DNA from: Calliopsis andreniformis
Lineage: Eukaryota > Arthropoda > Insecta > Hymenoptera > Andrenidae
Assembly: GCF_051401765.1 (NCBI RefSeq)
Contig: NW_027480429.1
Coordinates: 12,652,157 to 12,716,156, forward strand
Length of the DNA stretch: 64,000 nt
Direction of reading: 5' to 3'
Shown: positions 50,701-62,014 of the stretch, piece after piece
Numbering within the stretch: the stretch's first letter is position 1
How the letters are laid out: every line of letters begins with the position of its first letter
Translations under genes and position numbers: made by a program
Notes under the pieces: generated by a model
What the model saw: only the letters and a program-made list of their open reading frames with translations
Database searches by the model: none
Told to the model about the DNA's origin: nothing

Positions 50701-53700
50701 TTAGGGCCTTAGAAGCCAACTCCCGAAGCATTAAAGACAAAATAAATAGAACAGTTTTTCCATTGTATAAAACGAATAATTGCTACCAGTATGAAAGTTA
50801 TGGTCATTTCTACTTTCCGGGCAACCTAGGCTTCACCCTAGGGCGCTGCTCCAACAGATTGTATAGTTAGGGCCTTAGAAGTCAATGCCCGAAGCATATA
50901 ATGCAATAAAAATAAAACAGTATTTCCATCATATAACAGGAATAATTGCAACCAATTTGAAAGTGATGGTCATTTATACGTACCGGGCAACCTACGCTTC
51001 ACTCGAGGGCGTTGCTCCACCAGATCGAATAGTTAGGGCCTTAGAAGTCAACTCCCGTAGCATAAAATACAAGATAAATAGAACAGTTTTTCCATCGTAT
51101 AAAACGAATAATTGCTGCCAGTGTGAAAGTTATGGTCATTTCTACTTGCCGGGCAACCTAGGCTTCACCCTAGGGCGTTGTTCCGCCTGATGGAATAGTT
51201 AGGGCCTAAGAAGTCAACGCCAGAAGCATAAAATACGATATAAATACAACAGCGTTTCCATCGTATAAAACGAATAATTGCAACCAGTTTGAAAGTGATG
51301 GTCATTTCTACGTACCGGGCAACCTAGCCTTCACACTAGGGCGTTGCTCCACCAGATCAAACAGTTAGGGCCTTAGAAGTCAACGCCCGAAGCATAAAAT
51401 ACAACATAATAGAACAGTTTTTCCATTGTATAAAACGAATAATTGCTACCAGTGTAAACTTTATGGTCAATTCTACGTTCCGGGCAACCTAGGCTTCACC
51501 CTAGGGCGTTGTTCCACCAGATCGAATAGTTCGGGCCTAAGAAGTGAACGCCAGAAGAATAAAATACAATATAAATATAACAGTTTTTCCATCGTATAAA
51601 ACGAATAATAGCAACCAGTGTGAAAGTTGTGGTCATTTCTACGTTCCGGGCAACCTAGGTTTCACTCTAGGGCGTCGCTCCACCAGATCAAACAGTTAGG
51701 GCCTTAGGAGCCAACGCCCGAAGCATTAAATACAAAATAAATAGAACAGTTTTTCCATTTTATAAAACGAATAATTGCTACCAGTGTAAAAGTTATGGTC
51801 ATTTCTACGTTCCGGGCAACCTAGGCTTCACCCTAGGCCGTTGTTCCAGCAGATCGAATAGCTAGGGCCTAAGAAGTGAACGCCAGAAGCATAAAATACA
51901 ATATAAATACAACAGTTTTTCCATCATATAAAACGAATAATTGCAACCTGTATGAAAGTTATGGTCACTTCTACGTTCCGAGCACCCTAGGCGTCACTCG
52001 AGGGCGTGGCTCCACCAGATCAAACAGTTAGGGCCTTAGGAGCCAACGCCCGAAGCATTAAATACAAAATAAATAGAACAGTTTTTCCATCATATAAAAC
52101 GAATAATTGCAACCAGTATGAAAGTTATGGTCATTTCTACGTTCCGAGCACCCTAGGCGTCACTCTAGGGCGTTGCTCCACCAGACGAAACAGTTAGGGC
52201 CTTAGAAGTCAACGCCCGAAGCATAAAATACAATATAAATATAACAGTTTTTCCATCGTATAAAACGAATAATAGAAACCAGTGTGAAAGTTATGGTCAT
52301 TTCTACGTTCCGGGCAACCTAGCTTTCACTCTAGGGCGTTGCTCCACCAGATCAAACAGTTAGGGCCTTAGACGCCAACGCCCGAAGCATTAAATACAAA
52401 ATAAATAGAACAGCTTTCCATTGTATAAAACGAATAATTGCTAACAGTGTAAAAGTTATGGTCATTTCTACGTTCCGGGCTACCTAGGCTTCACCCTAGG
52501 CCGTTGTTCCACCAGATCGAATAGTTAGGGCCTAAGGAGTGAACGCCAGAAGCATAAAATACAATATAAATACAACAGTTTTTCCATCATATAAAACGAA
52601 TAATTGCAACGAGTATGAAAGTTATGGTCATTTCTACTTTCCGGGCAACCTAGGCTTCACCCTGGGGCGTTGCGCAAACAGATTGAATAGTTTGGGCATT
52701 AGAAGTCAATGCCCGAATGATAAAATGCAATGAAAATTAAACAGTTTTTCCATCGTATAACAGGATTAATTGCAACCAGTTTGAAAGTGATCGTCATTTC
52801 TACGTTCCGGGCAACCTAGGCTTCACTCTAGGGCGTTGCTCCACTAGATCGAAATGCTAGGGCCTTAGAAGTCAACGCCAGAAGCATAAAATACAATATA
52901 AATACAACAGCATTTCCATCGTATAAAACGAATAATTGCTACCAGTGTGAAAGTTATGGTCATTTCTACTTTCCGGGCAACCTAGGCTTCACCCTAGGGC
53001 GTTGTTCCACCTGATGGAATAGTTAGGTCCCAAGAAGTGAACGCCAGAAGCATAAAATACGATATAAATACAACAGTTTTTCCATCATATGAAACGAATA
53101 ATTGCAACTAGTATGAAAGTTATGGTCATTTCTACTTTCCGGGCAACCTAGGCTTCACCCTAGGGCGTTGCTCCAACAGATTGAATAGCTAGGGCCTTAG
53201 AAGTCAACGCCCGAAGCATAAAATACAAGATAAATAGAAGAGTTTTTCCATTGTGTAAAACGAATAATTGCTACCAGTGTAAAAGTTATGGTCATTTCTA
53301 CGTTCCGGGCAACCTAGGCTTCACTCTATGGCGTTCTTCCACCACATCGAATAGCTACGGCCTCAGAAGTCAACACCTGAAGTCTAAAATACAATAAAAA
53401 TACAACAGTCTTTCCATCCTATAACAGGAATAATTGCAACCCGTGTGAAGGTGATGGTCATTTCTGCGATCCAGGCAACCTAGGCTTCACTCTAAGGCGT
53501 TGTTCCACCAGATCGAATAGTTAGGGTCTAAGAAGTCAACGCCAGTAGCATAAAATACGATATAAATACAACAACTTTGCCATCGTATAAAACGAATAAT
53601 TGCAACCAGTTTGAAGGTGATGGTCATTTCTACGTGCCGGGCAACCTAGGCTTCACTCTAGGTCGTTGCTCCACCAGACGAAACAGTTAGGGCCTTAGAA

Positions 53701-55014
53701 GTCAACGCCCGAAGCACAAAATACAAAATAAATAGAACAGTTATTCCATTGTATAAAACGCATAATTGCTACCAGTGTAAAAGTTATGGTCATTTCTACG
53801 TTCCGGGCAACCTAGGCTTCACCCAAGGGCGTTGTTCCACCAGATCGAATAGTTCGGTCCTAAGAAGTGAACGCCAGAAGAACAAAATACAATATAAATA
53901 TAACAGTTTTTCCATCGTATAAAACGAATAGTAGCAACCAGTGTGAAAGTTATGGTCATTTCTACGTTCCGGGTAACCTAGGTTTCACTCTAGGGCGTTG
54001 CTCCACCAGATCAAACAGTTAGGGCCTTAGAAGCCAACGCCCGAAGCATTAAATACAAAATAAGTAGAACAGTTTTTCCATTGTAAAAAACGAATAATTG
54101 CTACCAGTGTAAACGTTATGGTCATTTCTAAGTTCCGGGCAACCCAGGCTTCACTCTATGGCGTTGCTCCACTAGATCGAATAGCTAGGGCCTTTGAAGT
54201 CAATGCCAGAAGCATAAAATACAATATAAATACAACCCTTTTTCCATCGTATAAAACAAATAATTACAACCAGTATGAAACTTATGGTCATTTCTACTTT
54301 CCGAGCAACCTACACTTCACCCTAGGGCGTTGGTCCAACAGATTGAATAGTTTGGGCCTTAGAAGTCAATGCCCGAAGCATAAAATACGATATAAATAAA
54401 ACAGTTTTTCCATTGTATAAAACGAATAATTGCTACCAGTGTGAAAGTGATAGTCATTTCTACGTTCCGTGCAACCTAGTCTTCACTCTAGGGCGTTGCT
54501 CCACCAAATCGAATAGCTAGGTCCCTAGAAGTCAACGCCAGAAGCATAAAATACAATAAAGATGCAAAAGTTTTTCCATCGTATTACGGGAATAACTGCA
54601 AACAGTATGAAAGTACTGGTCATTTCTACGTTCCGGGTAACCTAGGTTTCACGCTAGGGCGTTGCTCCACCAGATGGAATAGCTAGGGACTTAGAATTCA
54701 ACGCCTTAAGAATAAAATACAATATAAGTACAACAGTTTTTCCATCGTATGAAATGAATAATTGCAACCAGTGTGAAAGTTATGGCCATTTCTACATTTC
54801 GAGCAACCTAGGCTTCACTCTAGGGCGTTGTTCCACCAGATCGAATAGTTAGGGCCTAAGAAGTGAACACCAGAAGCATAAAATACAGTATAAATACAAC
54901 AGTTTTTCCATCATATAAAACGAATAATTGCAACCAGTATCAAAGTTATGGTCATTTCTACTTTCCGGGCGACCTGGGCTTCACCCTAGGACGTTGCTCC
55001 AACAGATTGAATAG
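50701..55014 (+). repeat. 4314-bp tandem duplication, right copy (26 monomers)
   Basis: It is nearly identical to 46387-50700. Visible differences are C at 48384 against A at 52698, and CAACTTTTCC against CAACTTTGCC near 53578. These private changes show two true copies, not one copy read twice. At its right end it continues with sequence like that after 39250 (AATACATTATAAATAC) instead of repeating again. Confidence 0.9.
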
Positions 55015-55139
55015 TTTGGGCCTTAGAAGTCAATGCCCGAAGCATAAAATACATTATAAATACAACAGTTTTTCCATCATATAAAACGAATAATTGCAAC
55101 TAGTATGAAAGTTATGGTCACTTCTACTTTCCGGGCAAC

Positions 55140-55502
55140 CTAGGCTTCACCCTAGGCCGTTGTTCCACCAGATCGAATGGTTAGGGCCTAAGAAGTGAAC
55201 GCCAGAAGCATAAAATACAATATAAATACAACAGTTTTTCCATCATATAAAACGAATAATTGCAACCAGTATGAAAGTTATGGTCATTTCTACGTTCCGG
55301 GCAACCTAGGCTTCACTATAGGGCGTTGCTCCACCAGGTCAAACAGTTAGGGCCTTAGAAGCCAACTCCCGAAGCATTAAAGACAAAATAAATAGAACAG
55401 TTATTCCATTGTATAAAACGAATAATTGCTACCAGTGTAAAAGTTATGGTCATTTCTACGTTCAGGGCGACATAGGCTTCACCCTAGGCCGTTGTTCCAC
55501 CA
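55140..55502 (+). repeat. Two-monomer (332-bp) duplication at a mosaic junction
   Basis: GATCGAATGG occurs at 55171 and 55503, 332 bp apart, inside otherwise matching context. The monomer beginning near 55253 joins ACGTTCCGGGCAACC to CACTATAGGG, a combination not seen in the parent copy at 44000. The stretch therefore records an exchange between non-equivalent monomers. To the right, sequence follows 44180 onward at offset 11282. Confidence 0.8.
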
Positions 55503-56433
55503 GATCGAATGGTTAGGGCCTAAGAAGTGAACGCCAGAAGCATAAAATACAATATAAATACAACAGTTTTTCCATCATATAAAACGAATAATTGCAACCA
55601 GTATGAAAGTTATGGTCATTTCTACGTTCCGGGCAACCTAGGCTTCACCCTAGGGCGCTGCTCCAACAGATTGTATAGTTAGGGCCTTAGAAGTCAATGC
55701 CCGAAGCATATAATGCAATAAAAATACAACAGTATTTCCATCATATAACAGGAATAATTGCAACCAATTTGAAAGTGATGGTCATTTATACGTACCGGGC
55801 AACCTACGCTTCACTCGAGGGCGTTGCTCCACCAGGTCGAATAGTTAGGGCCTTAGAAGTCAACTCCCGTAGCATAAAATACAAGATAAATAGAACAGTT
55901 TTTCCATCGTATAAAACGAATAATTGCTGCCAGTGTGAAAGTTATGGTCATTTCTACTTGCCGGGCAACCTAGGCTTCACCCTAGGGCGTTGTTCCGCCT
56001 GATGGAATAGTTAGGGCCTAAGAAGTCAACGCCAGAAGCATAAAATACGATATAAATACAACAGCGTTTCCATCGTATAAAACGAATAATTGCAACCAGT
56101 TTCAAAGTGATGGTCATTTCTACGTACCGGGCAACCTAGCCTTCACTCTAGGGCGTTGCTCCACCAGATCAAACAGTTAGGGCCTTAGAAGTCAACGCCC
56201 GAAGCAGAAAATACAACATAATAGAACAGTTTTTCCATTGTATAAAACGAATAATTGCAAACAGTGTGAAAGTAATGGTCATTTCTACGTTCCGGCCAAC
56301 CTGGGCTTCACCCTAGGCCGTTGTTCCACCAGATCGAATAGTTAGGGCCTAAGAAGTGAACGCCAGAACCATAAAATGCAATAAAAATACAACAGTTTTT
56401 CCATCGTATAACAGGATTAATTGCAACCAGTTT

Positions 56434-59416
56434 GAAAGTGATGGTCATTTCTCCTTTCCGGGCAACCTAGGCTTCACTCTAGGGCGTTGCTCCACCAGAT
56501 CAAACAGTTAGGGCCTCAGAAGTCAACGCCCGAAGCATAAAATACAAGATAAATAGAAGAGTTTTTCCATTGTGTAAAACGAATAATTGCTACCAGTGTA
56601 AAAGTTATGGTCAATCCTACGTTCCGGGCAACCTAGGCTTCACTCCACGGCGTTGTTCCACCAGATCGAATAGTTAGGGCCTAAGAAGTCAACACCAGAA
56701 GAATAAAATACAAAATAAATACAACAGCCTTACACCGTATAAAACGAATAATTGCAACCCGTGTGAAAGTGATGGTCATTTCTACGTTCCAGGCAACCTA
56801 GGCTTCACTCTAGGCCGTTGTTCCACCAGATCGTATAGCTAGGGCCTAAGAAGTAAACGCCAGAAGCATAAAATACGATATAAATACAACTGCTTTTCCA
56901 TCGTATAAAACGAATAATTGCAACCAGTGTGAAAGTAATGGACATTTCTACGTTCCGGGCAACCTAGGCTTCACTCTAGGGCGTTGCTCCACCACATCTA
57001 ATAGCTACGGCCTTAGAAGTCAACGCCAGAGGCATAAAATACAATATAAATACAACAGCTTTTCCATCGTATAAAACGAATAATTGCTACCAGTGTGAAA
57101 GTTATGGTCATTTCTACTTTCCGGGCAACCTAGGCTTCACTCTAGGGCGTTGCTCCACCAGATCAAACAGTTAGGGCCTCAGAAGGCAACGCCCGAAGCA
57201 TAAAATACAAGATAAATAGAAGAGTTTTTCCATTGTGTAAAACGAATAATTGCTACCAGTGTAAAAGTTATGGTCATTTCTACGTTCCGGGCAACCTAGG
57301 CTTCACTCTATGGCGTTCTTCCACCACATCGAATAGCTACAGCCTCAGAAGTCAACACCTGAAGTCTAAAATACAATAAAAATACAACAGTCTTTCCACC
57401 CTATGACAGGATTAATTGCTACCAGTGTGAAAGTTATGGTCATTTCTACTTTCCGGGCAACCTAGGCTTCACCCTAGGGCGTTGTTCCACCTGATGGAAT
57501 AGTTAGGTCCCAAGAAGTCAACGCCAGAAGCATAAAATACGATATAAATACAACAGCTTTTCCATCGTATAAAACGAATAATTGCAACCAGTTTGAAAGT
57601 GATGGTCATTTCTACGTACCGCGCAACCTAGGCTTCACTATAGGGCGTTGCTCCACCAGGTCAAACAGTTAGGGCCTTAGAAGCCAACTCCCGAAGCATT
57701 AAAGACAAAATAAATAGAACAGTTTTTCCATTGTATAAAACGAATAATTGCTACCAGTATGAAAGTTATGGTCATTTCTACGTTCCGGGCAACCTAGGCT
57801 TCACCCTAGGCCGTTGTTCCAGCAGATCGAATAGCTAGGGCCTAAGAAGTGAACGCCAGAAGCATAAAATACAATATAAATACAACAGTTTTTCCATCAT
57901 ATAAAACGAATAATTGCAACCTGTATGAAAGTTATGGTCACTTCTACGTTCCGAGCACCCTAGGCGTCACTCGAGGGCGTGGCTCCACCAGATCAAACAG
58001 TTAGGGCCTTAGGAGCCAACGCCCGAAGCATTAAATACAAAATAAATAGAACAGTTTTTCCATCATATAAAACGAATAATTGCAACCAGTATGAAAGTTA
58101 TGGTCATTTCTACGTTCCGAGCACCCTAGGCGTCACTCTAGGGCGTTGCTCCACCAGACGAAACAGTTAGGGCCTTAGAAGTCAACGCCCGAAGCATAAA
58201 ATACAATATAAATATAACAGTTTTTCCATCGTATAAAACGAATAATAGCAACCAGTGTGAAAGTTATGGTCATTTCTACGTTCCGGGCAACCTAGCTTTC
58301 ACTCTAGGGCGTTGCTCCACCAGATCAAACAGTTAGGGCCTTAGACGCCAACGCCCGAAGCATTAAATACAAAATAAATAGAACAGCTTTCCATTGTATA
58401 AAACGAATAATTGCTAACAGTGTAAAAGTTATGGTCATTTCTACGTTCCGGGCTACCTAGGCTTCACCCTAGGCCGTTGTTCCACCAGATCGAATAGTTA
58501 GGGCCTAAGGAGTGAACGCCAGAAGCATAAAATACAATATAAATACAACAGTTTTTCCATCATATAAAACGAATAATTGCAACGAGTATGAAAGTTATGG
58601 TCATTTCTACTTTCCGGGCAACCTAGGCTTCACCCTGGGGCGTTGCGCAAACAGATTGAATAGTTTGGGCCTTAGAAGTCAATGCCCGAATGATAAAATG
58701 CAATGAAAATTAAACAGTTTTTCCATCGTATAACAGGATTAATTGCAACCAGTTTGAAAGTGATCGTCATTTCTACGTTCCGGGCAACCTAGGCTTCACT
58801 CTAGGGCGTTGCTCCACTAGATCGAAATGCTAGGGCCTTAGAAGTCAACGCCAGAAGCATAAAATACAATATAAATACAACAGCATTTCCATCGTATAAA
58901 ACGAATAATTGCTACCAGTGTGAAAGTTATGGTCATTTCTACTTTCCGGGCAACCTAGGCTTCACCCTAGGGCGTTGTTCCACCTGATGGAATAGTTAGG
59001 TCCCAAGAAGTGAACGCCAGAAGCATAAAATACGATATAAATACAACAGTTTTTCCATCATATGAAACGAATAATTGCAACTAGTATGAAAGTTATCGTC
59101 ATTTCTACTTTCCGGGCAACCTAGGCTTCACCCTAGGGCGTTGCTCCAACAGATTGAATAGCTAGGGCCTTAGAAGTCAAAGCCCAAAGCATAAAATGCA
59201 ATAAAAATACAACAGTCTTTCCATCATATAACAGGAATAATTGCAACCCGTGTAAGTGATGGTCATTTCTACTTTCCGGGCAACCTAGGCTTCACCCTAG
59301 GGCGTTGTTCCACATGATGGAATAGTTAGGGCCTAAGAAGTCAAGCCAGAAGCATAAAATACGATATAGGTACAACAGCTTTTCCATCGTATAAAACGAA
59401 TTATTGCTACCAGTGT
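56434..59416 (+). repeat. 2983-bp tandem duplication, left copy (18 monomers)
   Basis: It is defined by GAAAGTGATGGTCATTTCTC at 56434 and 59417. It contains rare markers TCAATCCTACG, ACAGCCTTACACC, CACTCGAGGGCG and GCGCAAACAG, all repeated 2983 bp later. Its last part (about 59010-59416) carries the trimer-type monomers (CAAAGCCCAAAGC) and is absent from the right copy. Confidence 0.9.
57760..57800. other. Six-monomer deletion junction
   Basis: Left of this point the sequence follows copy 3 at offset 11282; right of it the offset is 10287. The difference is 995 bp, or six monomers. The switch lies within GGTCATTTCTACNTTCCGGG, where TACTTTCC becomes TACGTTCC followed by CTAGGCCGTTGTTCCAGC. 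The same junction is present in the following 2983-bp copy at about 60764, so it is older than that duplication. Confidence 0.85.
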
Positions 59417-61990
59417 GAAAGTGATGGTCATTTCTCCTTTCCGGGCAACCTAGGCTTCACTCTAGGGCGTTGCTCCACCAGATCAAACAGTTAGGGCCTC
59501 AGAAGTCAACGCCCGAAGCATAAAATACAAGATAAATAGAAGAGTTTTTCCATTGTGTAAAACGAATAATTGCTACCAGTGTAAAAGTTATGGTCAATCC
59601 TACGTTCCGGGCAACCTAGGCTTCACTCCACGGCGTTGTTCCACCAGATCGAATAGTTAGGGCCTAAGAAGTCAACACCAGAAGAATAAAATACAAAATA
59701 AATACAACAGCCTTACACCGTATAAAACGAATAATTGCAACCCGTGTGAAAGTGATGGTCATTTCTACGTTCCAGGCAACCTAGGCTTCACTCTAGGCCG
59801 TTGTTCCACCAGATCGTATAGCTAGGGCCTAAGAAGTAAACGCCAGAAGCATAAAATACGATATAAATACAACTGCTTTTCCATCGTATAAAACGAATAA
59901 TTGCAACCAGTGTGAAAGTAATGGACATTTCTACGTTCCGGGCAACCTAGGCTTCACTCTAGGGCGTTGCTCCACCACATCTAATAGCTACGGCCTTAGA
60001 AGTCAACGCCAGAGGCATAAAATACAATATAAATACAACAGCTTTTCCATCGTATAAAACGAATAATTGCTACCAGTGTGAAAGTTATGGTCATTTCTAC
60101 TTTCCGGGCAACCTAGGCTTCACTCTAGGGCGTTGCTCCACCAGATCAAACAGTTAGGGCCTCAGAAGGCAACGCCCGAAGCATAAAATACAAGATAAAT
60201 AGAAGAGTTTTTCCATTGTGTAAAACGAATAATTGCTACCAGTGTAAAAGTTATGGTCATTTCTACGTTCCGGGCAACCTAGGCTTCACTCTATGGCGTT
60301 CTTCCACCACATCGAATAGCTACAGCCTCAGAAGTCAACACCTGAAGTCTAAAATACAATAAAAATACAACAGTCTTTCCACCCTATGACAGGATTAATT
60401 GCTACCAGTGTGAAAGTTATGGTCATTTCTACTTTCCGGGCAACCTAGGCTTCACCCTAGGGCGTTGTTCCACCTGATGGAATAGTTAGGTCCCAAGAAG
60501 TCAACGCCAGAAGCATAAAATACGATATAAATACAACAGCTTTTCCATCGTATAAAACGAATAATTGCAACCAGTTTGAAAGTGATGGTCATTTCTACGT
60601 ACCGCGCAACCTAGGCTTCACTATAGGGCGTTGCTCCACCAGGTCAAACAGTTAGGGCCTTAGAAGCCAACTCCCGAAGCATTAAAGACAAAATAAATAG
60701 AACAGTTTTTCCATTGTATAAAACGAATAATTGCTACCAGTATGAAAGTTATGGTCATTTCTACGTTCCGGGCAACCTAGGCTTCACCCTAGGCCGTTGT
60801 TCCAGCAGATCGAATAGCTAGGGCCTAAGAAGTGAACGCCAGAAGCATAAAATACAATATAAATACAACAGTTTTTCCATCATATAAAACGAATAATTGC
60901 AACCTGTATGAAAGTTATGGTCACTTCTACGTTCCGAGCACCCTAGGCGTCACTCGAGGGCGTGGCTCCACCAGATCAAACAGTTAGGGCCTTAGGAGCC
61001 AACGCCCGAAGCATTAAATACAAAATAAATAGAACAGTTTTTCCATCATATAAAACGAATAATTGCAACCAGTATGAAAGTTATGGTCATTTCTACGTTC
61101 CGAGCACCCTAGGCGTCACTCTAGGGCGTTGCTCCACCAGACGAAACAGTTAGGGCCTTAGAAGTCAACGCCCGAAGCATAAAATACAATATAAATATAA
61201 CAGTTTTTCCATCGTATAAAACGAATAATAGCAACCAGTGTGAAAGTTATGGTCATTTCTACGTTCCGGGCAACCTAGCTTTCACTCTAGGGCGTTGCTC
61301 CACCAGATCAAACAGTTAGGGCCTTAGACGCCAACGCCCGAAGCATTAAATACAAAATAAATAGAACAGCTTTCCATTGTATAAAACGAATAATTGCTAA
61401 CAGTGTAAAAGTTATGGTCATTTCTACGTTCCGGGCTACCTAGGCTTCACCCTAGGCCGTTGTTCCACCAGATCGAATAGTTAGGGCCTAAGGAGTGAAC
61501 GCCAGAAGCATAAAATACAATATAAATACAACAGTTTTTCCATCATATAAAACGAATAATTGCAACGAGTATGAAAGTTATGGTCATTTCTACTTTCCGG
61601 GCAACCTAGGCTTCACCCTGGGGCGTTGCGCAAACAGATTGAATAGTTTGGGCCTTAGAAGTCAATGCCCGAATGATAAAATGCAATGAAAATTAAACAG
61701 TTTTTCCATCGTATAACAGGATTAATTGCAACCAGTTTGAAAGTGATCGTCATTTCTACGTTCCGGGCAACCTAGGCTTCACTCTAGGGCGTTGCTCCAC
61801 TAGATCGAAATGCTAGGGCCTTAGAAGTCAACGCCAGAAGCATAAAATACAATATAAATACAACAGCATTTCCATCGTATAAAACGAATAATTGCTACCA
61901 GTGTGAAAGTTATGGTCATTTCTACTTTCCGGGCAACCTAGGCTTCACCCTAGGGCGTTGTTCCACCTGATGGAATAGTTAGGTCCCAAG
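59417..61990 (+). repeat. 2983-bp tandem duplication, right copy (incomplete)
   Basis: It follows 56434-59010 closely and carries a private A to T change at 61992 (AAGATGTGAACG against AAGAAGTGAACG at 59009). It then switches near 62010-62020, within CGCCAGAAGCATAAAATAC, to sequence found at 53220 (AAGATAAATAGAAGAG). Confidence 0.88.
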
Positions 61991-62014
61991 ATGTGAACGC
62001 CAGAAGCATAAAAT

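Noticed and set aside
46387..55014. The 4314-bp and other near-identical duplications as pure assembly artefacts
   Set aside because: Each copy carries private substitutions (for example 48384/52698 and 26066/29386), and different copies have different flanks. Artefact cannot be fully excluded without spanning reads, but simple double-counting is unlikely.
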